A stretch of 64,000 nt of DNA from the NCBI RefSeq assembly GCF_042651425.1, contig NZ_JBHSCW010000003.1:310001-374000 (forward strand), written 5' to 3'. Shown in pieces: positions 8,838 to 16,991 of the stretch. The stretch comes from Fodinicurvata halophila (lineage in GTDB: Bacteria; Pseudomonadota; Alphaproteobacteria; Kiloniellales; DSM-21159). The position numbers were made by a program, and so were the translations under genes. Below the pieces are notes generated by a model. That model was not told where the DNA came from. It did not search any database and worked only from the letters and a program-made list of their open reading frames with translations. Numbering within the stretch: the stretch's first letter is position 1; each line of letters starts with the position of its first letter.

Positions 8838-9533
8838 ATGCGGATAGAGCCAGGCATTCAAAGGCAGGGATCCGGATCCAGTACAAGCAGCCTGATGGCC
8901 CTGTTGAGCCTGAAGCTCCTGTTGCTGGCCTTCTTCATACTTCTGACTGTCCTGGCACAATTCGAGACCGAAAGGGTCAAGAAGGTCGTCGCAAGCGTGA
9001 ACAAGACCTTCGAGGGGCGCGTTGAAGTCAACCGCGCCATCGATCCCTTGCCGGGTGCCGATGGAATCCAGCAGGGGGGCGCTCCTGCCCTGAGTGAACT
9101 CAGTCGTCTTTTCCGTTCCTACCTGCCCAACGCGAACATGGAAGTCGATCCGGCTCTGGGGGAACTGCGCCTGGAAGTGCCGGTCGAGGACGTCTTCCTG
9201 AATGGCAGCACGCGACTCAATGGCCGTGCAGAACGCCTGATAGACCGTATCGCCGCCGAGTTGGCTGTCCGTGAGGCCAACGAGCAGGACTACGACGTGG
9301 AGCTGTTCAATGGTTTTGCCCGACAGTCCATGGGCCATCTTCTGGACAGTGCGGGCAAGGATCCTGTCTTCATGCGTGCCGGAGCTCTTGTGCGCGCCTT
9401 CATTGATCGGGACCTGCCCGAATCCAAGCTTTCCGGCGGTCTCCTGCCCGGCGAGGAAGGGCAGGTTCGCATGGTGGTTCGTCTCTGGGGTGGTGAGGGT
9501 GAACCCGATGATGTCCCGGAGACCAGGCCATGA
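8838..9533 (+). CDS. MotB-like membrane protein lacking the proton-binding Asp
   Basis: The 231-residue protein has one N-terminal membrane helix (about 19-41, LMALLSLKLLLLAFFILLTV) and a periplasmic region that resembles a degenerate OmpA/MotB domain (RLNGRAERLIDRIAAELA). Aligned by hand with the next protein on the shared LAFF, the position of its membrane Asp is Ser here, and a Lys lies close by. It overlaps the MotB-like gene by 4 bases, so the two are probably made together and may pair. No motA is adjacent. The exact role is unknown; a regulatory or accessory stator-like protein is inference. Confidence 0.6.
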   Translation: MRIEPGIQRQGSGSSTSSLMALLSLKLLLLAFFILLTVLAQFETERVKKVVASVNKTFEGRVEVNRAIDPLPGADGIQQGGAPALSELSRLFRSYLPNANMEVDPALGELRLEVPVEDVFLNGSTRLNGRAERLIDRIAAELAVREANEQDYDVELFNGFARQSMGHLLDSAGKDPVFMRAGALVRAFIDRDLPESKLSGGLLPGEEGQVRMVVRLWGGEGEPDDVPETRP

Positions 9534-10327
9534 CGTCCCAAGACGGCGGTAGGGGCACGGAACAGGGCAAAAAGGGTCCCTATATTCCCTTTGCGCCAGG
9601 GATGGGGGCGACAGGAGGCATTCCCTCGGGCGCTGGTGCTGGCGGCAAGAGCGGTGCATGGCTCGTGACCTTCACGGATCTGGTGGCTCTGATGCTTGCC
9701 TTCTTTGTCATGATGTTTGCCATGATGACGTTGGACGAACAGAACTGGGACGCCTTGAGAAGCAACTTCCTGGGGCAACTCGAGACCCTCAAGGAAGATC
9801 CCGTTGTCTCTCCGGATCATGAAAAGGACATGGAGACAGCCCGCTTGAGGCCGGGGATCAACCTGAACTACCTGGCGGCCCAGCTTCGAGCGGAATTCGC
9901 AGGCAGCGAATACCTTGATCAAGCCGCCGTCCATCGGCGAGAAGACCGTTTGATCGTCGAGTTGCCGCACGACATGCTGTTTGAAACCGGGGCAATAGAG
10001 CCTATCCCCCGTGCGGAGCGAGCCATCTTCACGATTGGCGGCCTGTTGGCCCGGATCAGGAACCGTATCGAGGTGGTAGGTTACACCGACCCCCAACCTA
10101 TCGAGGACGGACCGCACAGCAACTGGGAACTTTCTCTTGCACGTGCCGCCTGGGTGGCGCATTTCCTGAAGCAATCCGGGTATCGTCCCGATATCGTCAT
10201 TCGCGGTCACGGTGACGGACGTTTCGAGGAACTGACCCAAGCCTCGGGTGAAAACTCATCTGATGGGTTCCGGCAGGGACGGCGTACGGAAATTGTGGTC
10301 CTGCGGGATGCCGGCGATCTGGAGTAA
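9530..10327 (+). CDS. Flagellar motor/OmpA-family protein MotB-like
   Basis: The 265-residue product has a Gly-rich N-terminus and a MotB-type membrane helix with the proton-channel aspartate (WLVTFTDLVALMLAFFVMMF). Its C-terminal OmpA domain binds peptidoglycan in this family: VVGYTDPQP, SNWELSLARAAWVAHFL and GRRTEIVVL are present. It lies between a second MotB-like gene and a secreted TPR protein, each with short or overlapping junctions. A MotA partner must lie elsewhere if this is a true stator. An alternative is a non-stator peptidoglycan anchor for the TPR protein. Confidence 0.82.
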   Translation: MTSQDGGRGTEQGKKGPYIPFAPGMGATGGIPSGAGAGGKSGAWLVTFTDLVALMLAFFVMMFAMMTLDEQNWDALRSNFLGQLETLKEDPVVSPDHEKDMETARLRPGINLNYLAAQLRAEFAGSEYLDQAAVHRREDRLIVELPHDMLFETGAIEPIPRAERAIFTIGGLLARIRNRIEVVGYTDPQPIEDGPHSNWELSLARAAWVAHFLKQSGYRPDIVIRGHGDGRFEELTQASGENSSDGFRQGRRTEIVVLRDAGDLE

Positions 10328-10333
10328 GCTGCG

Positions 10334-13300
10334 GTGCTGCGTTTTCTTTTTCTGGTGCTTGCACTTGCCCTGACGACTTCTGGAGCAGGGGCGCAAACGG
10401 ACAGTGGTGCGGTGCCCGTACAGGGCGGCATTCACCCGGGTTTCTATCGTCTGGTCCTGGATTTTGAAGACACGCCAAACCTGCAGGCAGAGGTCGAAGG
10501 TCGACACCTGGTGCTGCAGTTCAATCGTCCTGTCAAACTTGATTTCACCCCGGCACGCAGCAGCTTGGGACCCATTCTCGGTGCCGTCGAGATCGCGGAC
10601 TACGGGCGACGTATTCTGCTTGAGCTCAGTGATCGCCGAAAGGTCCGCAGCAGCTTCAGCGGCTCACGGATCGTGCTGGATCTGCGACCTGCAGTGCCGC
10701 CTCCGCCGCCACCTCCGGATGTGCTGGTGGAAGGCGAGCCCCACGAGGTCTTCGATCGTTTGCGGTTCACCTGGGAGACGCCCGTATCCTATCGCCTGGA
10801 AAGCGGTGCAGACCGGAGTACACTTCATTTTGAAGGGGCCGGGTCTCTGCAGTTTCCCGATGACATGGTTTCGATACTCCCGCGTGTCTCGCAAATCGAC
10901 TCCGATCTGGCGGACAACAAGCTGAGGGTGACCCTTCACCATGAGCCGGGGGCACAACTCCAAAGTCGCAGCCGGGAGAATGTTGTCGAGGTGGATGTAG
11001 GTGAGCCCGGCGCAGGCCTCGCGTCCGATTCTCCCTTTGCGCTTGCGGCCCCTCCGCAGCCTGTCCTGGATGGGCCCCTGGCTTCGGACGCTCCTTCGCT
11101 TGCCGAAAAGGAGGAGGGTCCGGATGCTGTGAGTCTGGATATCACGCGTCAGCCGCGTCGGCAGGACAGGTTTCCGCATACAGGTCATACCGCACCTTGG
11201 CCGGATGAGGTCATTCTCGAACTGCGCTGGCCGGAAGCGACCGGTCTGGCTGCCCTGAAAGTGGAGAAGGGGCTGCTGGTGGTCCTGGACCGTCTTGCGC
11301 CGGAGGGCTTCGAGGAGAGGTTGCGGGAAGCCGCACCGGAATTTTCCGGCGTTCGCACGAGAGATAGGGAGGACGTAACGGTCCTGGAGGTTCCCCTGTC
11401 CTATCCCTTGCAGGCCAGCGTGGAAGGCGAAGGGCGGAAATGGCGTATTATCCTCAGCCCCGAGGAGCCGGTGCGCCCGCGTGCACCGTTGCTGGAGCGA
11501 CAGGAAACAGCGCAAGGACAGCAGCTTTCCATAGCCGCCAGCGGTGCAAGAGAGGTGATCGAAGTCGAAGACAGCTCACGCGGTTCCTTGCGGGTCGTGC
11601 CGCTGACTTCGGACGGCCAGCTATTCCCCCGGCCGCGGCATTTCCCGCAGTTTTCCCTGATGGAAACGCTGCAGGGCATTGTTGTTCAGCCCCTGGATGA
11701 GCGCGTTTCGGTGACGGTCGGCGAGGATGAGGACTCCGTGAACGTGGTGGCCGAAGACGGCCTGTATCTCTCCGCGGCAGCAGATACGGCGGATATTGAG
11801 AACCCCGCGGCCGAATCTCCGGAAGAGCGACTGTTCGACCTTGAGACCTGGCGGTTCGACACGGGCGAAGGGTACACGGAAACAAGGCAGCAACTGCAGG
11901 ACAATCTATCCGGTGCGACAGGGCATGCCCGGGTGCTCGGACGCCTGGACCTGGCACGATTCTATTTCTCCCGTGGGCTGATGGCCGAGGCGCTGGGCGC
12001 TCTCGACCGGCTCGTCGAGGAGGAGCCAAGCCTGGTTCATGATCCGGAAGTGCGTGTCATGCGAGCGGCGGCCAACATCATGACGGAAGAGTACGAGGCT
12101 GCAGCAGGGCGGCTTGGCGGACCCGTTCTGGCGAACAGGCCTGAGGCGGGCCTTTGGCAGGCGGCCTATGCCGCCCGGGCCCGGGACTGGCCAGTGGCCT
12201 CACGCGCCTTCGCCGAGACGCGTGAACTGATTGACGACTACCCGGCCAACATTCGGCTCGATCTCAGACACATGGCGGCAGAGGCTGCGCTGCATCAGGA
12301 TAATTTCGATGCAGCGGAAGAGTATCTTGCTCTTGCCGGAAAAGATGCCTCGAGTTCCTTCGCCAGGGCACGCCAGGACTATCTCTCAGGTCGCCTTGCC
12401 CAAGGGCGCGGAGAGATGGAGAAGGCCAGGGAATTCTGGAGGAGTGCCGCCGAAAGCTCCAGCAATGCAGCCTCTGCGAAAGCACGCCTGGCCTTGCTGG
12501 ATGACAGGCTGGAGAGTGGGGACGTCGGCTACGAGGAGGCCATCGATGAGTTGCAGCGCCTGCGCTTTGCCTGGCGTGGCGATAACTTCGAGTACGCGCT
12601 TCTCACGCGCCTGGCGGATCTCCAGCTTGAGACGGGCCGCCCCGCAGAGGCGCTGCGTTCACTTCGAAGAGCGGTGACCTACTTCCCGGAGGCGCCGGGT
12701 GCTGACGAAGCGGCCAGGCGCATGCGCAAGATTTTTCGGGATACCTTGCTTGACGAGGAGCGTCTGGATCAGTTGACGCCCATGAAAGCCTTGGCTCTCT
12801 ATGAAGAATTCCGTGAACTTATGCCGGCGGGTCCGGAAGGGGAACGTCTGATCGCTCGGCTTGCCGACGAACTGGTGGCCATGGACCTGTTGGAACGGGC
12901 CGCACGGCTTCTGCAATATCAGGTGGAGTATCGTCTCGCAGGCACGGAGAAATCCCGCGTCGGTGCGCGTCTGGCCTCCTTGCACCTGCTGGATGACGAT
13001 CCCGAAGCGGCGCTGGACGCGCTCGAGGAAACAGCTGTTTCCGGGCTGGAGCAGGATCTGTCCCGGCAACGGATATACCTGCGCGCCCATGCGCGCAGCG
13101 AGCAGGGCGAGGTGGAAGCGGCCCTGGAGCTGCTGGAGGGCGACAACAGTGCACAGGCGCGGGACTTGCAGGCGGAAATCCTTTGGCGCAATTCTCGCTG
13201 GAGTGAAGCAGCCGATGCCCTGTCGGGCATACTGCCCGATGTGTCGCAGGAAGGCGAAGAGTTCACAGAGAGTGACTCCGGGCGAGTTCTGAACTATGCG

Positions 13301-13534
13301 GTGGCGCTTACCCTGGCGGGACGCAGTACGGAACTGGGTGAATTGGCATCACGTTATGACGCGGCCATGCAGGACAGTGCACACGCCGAAGCCTATGCCC
13401 TTCTGGTCGACGATTTCGATCCCCATGAGGAAAGTTCGATAACCGCCGACCTCTCAAGTGTTGCTGAAGCCAGGAGCTTCATGACCAGCTATCGTGACAA
13501 GCTTCAGGAGTACGCAGAGTCCGGCCTGCGTTGA
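10334..13534 (+). CDS. Large secreted TPR protein of the flagellar cluster
   Basis: The GTG start at 10334 gives 1066 residues with a signal peptide (cleavage after SGAGAQ, about residue 21). Next come beta-rich AMIN-like segments (about 25-115 and 135-215) joined by a proline run (PPPPPPP near 120), and another beta-rich part to about 480. Many TPR-like helical pairs fill residues 540-1040 (for example ARFYFSRGLMAEALGALDRL). It follows the MotB-like gene by 6 bases and ends 2 bases from the convergent fliP stop. The layout suggests a periplasmic scaffold working with the MotB-like pair. No precise function is known to me. Confidence 0.8.
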   Translation: MLRFLFLVLALALTTSGAGAQTDSGAVPVQGGIHPGFYRLVLDFEDTPNLQAEVEGRHLVLQFNRPVKLDFTPARSSLGPILGAVEIADYGRRILLELSDRRKVRSSFSGSRIVLDLRPAVPPPPPPPDVLVEGEPHEVFDRLRFTWETPVSYRLESGADRSTLHFEGAGSLQFPDDMVSILPRVSQIDSDLADNKLRVTLHHEPGAQLQSRSRENVVEVDVGEPGAGLASDSPFALAAPPQPVLDGPLASDAPSLAEKEEGPDAVSLDITRQPRRQDRFPHTGHTAPWPDEVILELRWPEATGLAALKVEKGLLVVLDRLAPEGFEERLREAAPEFSGVRTRDREDVTVLEVPLSYPLQASVEGEGRKWRIILSPEEPVRPRAPLLERQETAQGQQLSIAASGAREVIEVEDSSRGSLRVVPLTSDGQLFPRPRHFPQFSLMETLQGIVVQPLDERVSVTVGEDEDSVNVVAEDGLYLSAAADTADIENPAAESPEERLFDLETWRFDTGEGYTETRQQLQDNLSGATGHARVLGRLDLARFYFSRGLMAEALGALDRLVEEEPSLVHDPEVRVMRAAANIMTEEYEAAAGRLGGPVLANRPEAGLWQAAYAARARDWPVASRAFAETRELIDDYPANIRLDLRHMAAEAALHQDNFDAAEEYLALAGKDASSSFARARQDYLSGRLAQGRGEMEKAREFWRSAAESSSNAASAKARLALLDDRLESGDVGYEEAIDELQRLRFAWRGDNFEYALLTRLADLQLETGRPAEALRSLRRAVTYFPEAPGADEAARRMRKIFRDTLLDEERLDQLTPMKALALYEEFRELMPAGPEGERLIARLADELVAMDLLERAARLLQYQVEYRLAGTEKSRVGARLASLHLLDDDPEAALDALEETAVSGLEQDLSRQRIYLRAHARSEQGEVEAALELLEGDNSAQARDLQAEILWRNSRWSEAADALSGILPDVSQEGEEFTESDSGRVLNYAVALTLAGRSTELGELASRYDAAMQDSAHAEAYALLVDDFDPHEESSITADLSSVAEARSFMTSYRDKLQEYAESGLR

Positions 13535-13536
13535 CG

Positions 13537-14310
13537 TCAGCCGCCGTAACTCTGGATCAGGCTACCCGCGATCAGGTACCAGCCGTCGACCAGCACGAAG
13601 AAGATCAATTTGAAGGGCAGCGAGATCATGACCGGGGGCAGCATCATCATGCCCATGGACATCAGGATCGAGGCCACGACCATGTCGATGATCAGGAACG
13701 GCAGGAAGATCAGGAAACCGATCTCGAAGGCGCGCCGGAGCTCGCTGATCATGAAGGCCGGAATCAGAATGCGCAGCGGAGTGGCCTCAGGGGCTTCGAT
13801 TTCCTCGACGTCGGAAAGATCGGCAAACAGCTGAAGGTCGCGCTCTCGTACATGGGTCAGCATGAAGTCGCGGACGGGATCGCTCGCCCGTTCGAAGGCC
13901 GTCATCTCGTCGATCTCTTCTTCCACGAGCGGTACGATGGCTTCTTCATAGACCCGGTCAAAGGTCGGCATCATGATAAAGGCCGTCAGGAAGAGTGCGA
14001 GCGAAACCAGGACCATATTGGGCGGCGTTTGCTGCAGGCCAAGCGCGCTGCGCAGGAAGGACAACACCACCACGATGCGTGTGAAGGACGTCACCATGAC
14101 CAGGATCGAAGGCGCCAGGCTGAGAACGGTAATCAGGGCGACGAGCTGCAGGATGCGACTGGTCGTCGACCCTTCCTCGCCACCGAGGTCGAGACTGAGG
14201 CTCTGGGCCAGGGCAGGCTGACTTAGAAAGATGGCTGCGACAGCCAGGATGGCCGACAGCAGAACCGTCAGCAGGACGCGGTTCTTCACAAAATCTCTTG
14301 CGAACGTCAC
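13537..14310 (-). CDS. fliP: Flagellar type III export gate protein FliP
   Basis: FliP is the core subunit of the FliPQR export gate. The 257-residue sequence has a signal-like first helix, then membrane segments with TSFTRIVVVLSFLRSALGLQ, PPNMVLVSLALFLTAFIMMP and the C-terminal motif GMMMLPPVMISLPFKLIFFV. It overlaps fliO by 4 bases (ATGA). fliQ and fliR are in the separate flgB operon to the right. The stop lies 2 bases from the convergent TPR gene stop, so no terminator fits between them. Confidence 0.97.
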   Translation of the reverse strand: MTFARDFVKNRVLLTVLLSAILAVAAIFLSQPALAQSLSLDLGGEEGSTTSRILQLVALITVLSLAPSILVMVTSFTRIVVVLSFLRSALGLQQTPPNMVLVSLALFLTAFIMMPTFDRVYEEAIVPLVEEEIDEMTAFERASDPVRDFMLTHVRERDLQLFADLSDVEEIEAPEATPLRILIPAFMISELRRAFEIGFLIFLPFLIIDMVVASILMSMGMMMLPPVMISLPFKLIFFVLVDGWYLIAGSLIQSYGG

Positions 14311-14645
14311 GCGGGCTCTCCCCCGTTCGATGATTCGGGCGGCCTGGTATCTGGCTGTGATGAGCTGTCGATCAGAAGGTCAGGTGCACTGCCGGGGTTT
14401 AGCAGGATGAGATGTTCACGGTTGTCCCACTGCAGGAGAACAAGGCGCTTCTTGGAGTCGAGAGGCAGAGCTTCCAGGACCTTCAGTCGCTTTTCGCGCT
14501 TTGCCGTAGGGGTAAGTGCCCCCAACCGGCCGGCCAGTCCCGAACGCCTTGCGACCCAGGAGAGGCCGAGCAACAGGGCAATTACGATGCCCAGGGCGAT
14601 GAGAAATTGTATGTAGTCCGCAGGCCCCATGATGTGTCCGTTCAT
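14307..14645 (-). CDS. fliO: Flagellar biosynthesis protein FliO
   Basis: FliO is a small membrane protein that helps assemble the FliP ring. The 112 residues contain one membrane helix (IQFLIALGIVIALLLGLSWV), then the family pattern KREKRLKVLEALPLDSKKRLVL and HLILLNP. A second in-frame ATG at 14630 is a possible start. It overlaps both fliP and the upstream FlhB-like gene by 4 bases, so the three genes form a tight operon. Confidence 0.9.
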   Translation of the reverse strand: MNGHIMGPADYIQFLIALGIVIALLLGLSWVARRSGLAGRLGALTPTAKREKRLKVLEALPLDSKKRLVLLQWDNREHLILLNPGSAPDLLIDSSSQPDTRPPESSNGGEPA

Positions 14646-14983
14646 TCCTGGCGAGTCGGAGTCGAGGAGTCCGACCTGTAGCGTCTTTCCGCCTGATAAA
14701 GGTGGTTGAGAATTTCCGCAACCGCGGCAAGGGCGATGGGCGGAATCTCGCTTTCCGGCTCGAGTGTCGAAAGGATCTCCGCAAGGGCAGCATCCTGCCG
14801 GACCTTCACGCCATGACTGAAGGCAAGCGAGAGAATCTGTTCGGCCAGAGCTCCTTCTCCCCGGGCCACGACGCGCGTGCTTTCGCCATCCTCACCGCTC
14901 AGAGCAACGGCGAGGGGCCTCTTTTCCTCTACGTTCCGGGAAAGCACAGGTTTTTCGTTGCGCTTGGACGGCGGCTCCGCCAT
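14642..14983 (-). CDS. Stand-alone FlhB-like cytoplasmic domain protein
   Basis: The 113-residue protein resembles the C-terminal cytoplasmic domain of FlhB/YscU family export switches: RPLAVALSGEDGE, VVARGEGALAEQILSLAFSHGV and IPPIALAAVAEILNHLYQ. It has no membrane segments. The autocleavage tetrapeptide NPTH is absent; the equivalent place reads ESTRVVARGEG. Similar short proteins (YlqH type in Bacillus, FlhX type in Helicobacter) are known. It heads the fliO-fliP operon. A role in export-gate substrate switching, in addition to the full FlhB at 17772, is inference. Confidence 0.82.
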   Translation of the reverse strand: MAEPPSKRNEKPVLSRNVEEKRPLAVALSGEDGESTRVVARGEGALAEQILSLAFSHGVKVRQDAALAEILSTLEPESEIPPIALAAVAEILNHLYQAERRYRSDSSTPTRQE

Positions 14984-15085
14984 GGGGCATCCATTCTGTT
15001 GCCTGAGAGAAGGATCTGCTGCGGGCCAGAATGAAGGACTATGGTTAATGAAGTGTTGAGGGCAGGCGTCGAATGTCCATTCCGT

Positions 15086-15325
15086 TCAGGATTCGGCGCT
15101 GTCCTTGGCGGTTTCTTCCTCTTCAAGGGTAAGCGCCGCGCTGCCGTTGGCAGCCGCCCGGTTCTCCGCCTGGATACGTTCATAAATTTCTTCGCGCAGA
15201 ACGCTGGCATCCGATGGGAAGGTGAAACCCAGTTTTATGGACTTGCCGCGGATATCAACCACCGTCACCACGATATCATCGTTGATGATGACCGATTCAC
15301 CTATCTTTCTCGTGAGATACAGCAT
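15086..15325 (-). CDS. csrA: Carbon storage regulator CsrA
   Basis: CsrA is an RNA-binding dimer that blocks or alters translation of target mRNAs, often flagellin in flagellar clusters. The N-terminal core MLYLTRKIGESVIIND and the RNA-contacting segment with VLREEIYERIQAEN are intact, and an acidic tail extends it to 79 residues. It stands between the fliP operon and flgB, reading away from flgB. A sigma-54-like element (15407-15422) lies about 80 bases upstream. Confidence 0.95.
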   Translation of the reverse strand: MLYLTRKIGESVIINDDIVVTVVDIRGKSIKLGFTFPSDASVLREEIYERIQAENRAAANGSAALTLEEEETAKDSAES

Positions 15326-15393
15326 CGGCGGGTGAGGCTCCTGTTCCGGCGGTCAGACTACAGCGAATCCAGCCTGAATCGTTTGTAACAGCA

Positions 15394-15409
15394 TTTACAC
15401 TTTCTTAAC
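15394..15409 (+). promoter_or_regulatory. CtrA box upstream of flgB
   Basis: TTTA, seven bases, then TTAAC matches the full CtrA consensus TTAA-N7-TTAAC with one mismatch. It is centred about 60 bases before the flgB ATG. CtrA directly activates early flagellar operons in several alphaproteobacteria, and cckA is the gene after this operon. Confidence 0.5.
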
Positions 15410-15422
15410 AAGTCTTGTGCCA
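15407..15422 (-). promoter_or_regulatory. Sigma-54-like element upstream of csrA
   Basis: The minus strand reads TGGCACAAGACTTGTT. The -24 half is perfect and the 10-base spacing is right, but the -12 dinucleotide is GT instead of GC. It overlaps the CtrA box read toward flgB. It may be a weak or non-functional sigma-54 site. Confidence 0.35.
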
Positions 15423-15462
15423 CCGTCACCGTGACCAACTGTACTCTGGCCGGAAGAACGTA

Positions 15463-15873
15463 ATGAGCGGCAAGTTCGCACTTTTTGATGTCTTTGCGAA
15501 GCGAATGGACTGGCTGTCCCAGCGACAGTCCGTGCTGTCGCAGAATATTGCCAACGCGGATACGCCCGGCTATGTCAGCCAGGATCTCAAGGAAGGTTCC
15601 TTCGAGCGCATGCTGAGGGGGCGCAATCTTCTGCTGCAGACGACCGCGACTCATGCAAGCCATATGAGCGGAACGCGCGATCCCGGCTCCGGAAGCGTGC
15701 GTCGGGACGAGGTGAGGGATCGCTATGAAACGGTGCCTTCCGGCAATTCGGTCGTGGTCGAGGATGAACTTGGCAAGATCGCGAATACGCAGATGCACCA
15801 CTCGACTGTCACGAACCTCTACGCCAAGTATACCCAAATGTTCAAAATGGCCGCCGGCGGCGGGGCACGCTGA
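15463..15873 (+). CDS. flgB: Flagellar proximal rod protein FlgB
   Basis: FlgB is a rod subunit assembled early on the export gate. The ATG at 15463 follows GGAAG by 7 bases and gives the family start MSGKFALFDVFAKRMDWL. The rod motif RQSVLSQNIANADTPGY and the C-terminal LYAKYTQMFKMAAG are present, and the length of 136 is normal. It begins the flgB-flgC-fliE-fliQ-fliR-flhB operon. Confidence 0.96.
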   Translation: MSGKFALFDVFAKRMDWLSQRQSVLSQNIANADTPGYVSQDLKEGSFERMLRGRNLLLQTTATHASHMSGTRDPGSGSVRRDEVRDRYETVPSGNSVVVEDELGKIANTQMHHSTVTNLYAKYTQMFKMAAGGGAR

Positions 15874-15897
15874 AGCCCAGGGATGGACTAGAAAATC

Positions 15898-16305
15898 ATG
15901 GATCTTTTCAACACGCTCACGATTTCCGCGGACGGCATGAAGGCGCAGGGAACCCGCCTTCGGGTCATTGCTGAGAACCTGGCAAATGCGGATTCCACAG
16001 CCTCCGAACCCGGTGGTGAGCCCTACCAGCGCAAGCTCGTCAACTTCAAGAATGTCCTGAATAGGCAAATCGGGGCGGAAACCGTGGAGGTTGACCGGGT
16101 CAGCCTGGATCCCAGCGAATTCAACCAGAGATACAATCCGGGACATCCCGCCGCCAACGAGGACGGTTATGTCCTGATGCCGAACGTGAATACCCTGATC
16201 GAGTTGACGGATATGCGCGAAGCCCAGCGAAGCTATGAGGCAAACCTGCGCGTCCAACAAGGTTCCCGCAAGATGCTGGAACAGACAATCAACCTGCTGC
16301 GCTAG
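15898..16305 (+). CDS. flgC: Flagellar rod protein FlgC
   Basis: FlgC is a rod subunit stacked with FlgB. The 135 residues include GMKAQGTRLRVIAENLANAD near the N-terminus, the mid-protein motif NPGHPAANEDGYVLMPNVN, and the C-terminal DMREAQRSYEANLRV. It follows flgB by 24 bases. Confidence 0.97.
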   Translation: MDLFNTLTISADGMKAQGTRLRVIAENLANADSTASEPGGEPYQRKLVNFKNVLNRQIGAETVEVDRVSLDPSEFNQRYNPGHPAANEDGYVLMPNVNTLIELTDMREAQRSYEANLRVQQGSRKMLEQTINLLR

Positions 16306-16366
16306 GCGGGCGGCAACGGCCAGGACGGCTGAAGTACAGCCAGAGAATACCTGAAAGGGACAGACA

Positions 16367-16696
16367 ATGGTCAGTTTCAACGAAGCCGTATCCGCCTATT
16401 CGCAGTTGGGTGGCGTTGCCGGGAAGGCGGCAGGTGCGAGTACGGCAAGCACTCCGGTTTCCGGGAGTGGAGGCGAGGGCGGCGATTTCACGGAAGCTCT
16501 CAAGGAGGCCACCGAGGGAGCGATCGAAACGATGCGCGGCGGTGAGGAACAGAGTTTCCGGGCAACCATGGGCAATGCCGACATGAACGAGGTTGTCATG
16601 GCGGTCAGCAAGGCAGAGTTGACACTGCAGACAGTGGTGTCGATAAGGGATAAGGCTGTGCAGGCTTATCAGGATATTCTGCGCATGCCGATCTGA
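16367..16696 (+). CDS. fliE: Flagellar hook-basal body protein FliE
   Basis: FliE joins the MS-ring and the rod. The 109-residue protein has a Ser/Gly-rich front part and the family C-terminus, with MNEVVMAVSKAELTLQTVVS and VQAYQDILRMPI. It follows flgC by 61 bases and precedes fliQ by 23 bases. Confidence 0.95.
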   Translation: MVSFNEAVSAYSQLGGVAGKAAGASTASTPVSGSGGEGGDFTEALKEATEGAIETMRGGEEQSFRATMGNADMNEVVMAVSKAELTLQTVVSIRDKAVQAYQDILRMPI

Positions 16697-16719
16697 CACT
16701 CTAGGTCGGTTGTTGCATC

Positions 16720-16986
16720 ATGGAGGCTGTCGAGGCCATAGAGGTCACCCGCGAGGCTGTCTGGGTCATGCTGAAGGTTTCGGGGCCGGTGCTGATCGTC
16801 GCACTTGCCGTAGGCCTGATCATCGCACTTTTCCAGGCTCTGACCCAGATGCAGGAAATGACGCTCTCCTTCGTCCCGAAGATCCTGGCGATCTTTCTTT
16901 CGATCATACTCTTTCTGCCCTTCATGCTGACGACCCTGACCGAGTTCACGGAAGGGCTGGTTGACCATATCGTGGCGTCCGGCTGA
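16720..16986 (+). CDS. fliQ: Flagellar export gate protein FliQ
   Basis: FliQ is the small export-gate subunit with two membrane helices. The 88 residues contain LKVSGPVLIVALAVGLIIAL and the conserved FQALTQMQEMTLSFVPKI, then the second helix. It precedes fliR by 5 bases. Confidence 0.97.
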   Translation: MEAVEAIEVTREAVWVMLKVSGPVLIVALAVGLIIALFQALTQMQEMTLSFVPKILAIFLSIILFLPFMLTTLTEFTEGLVDHIVASG

Positions 16987-16991
16987 GGCTG

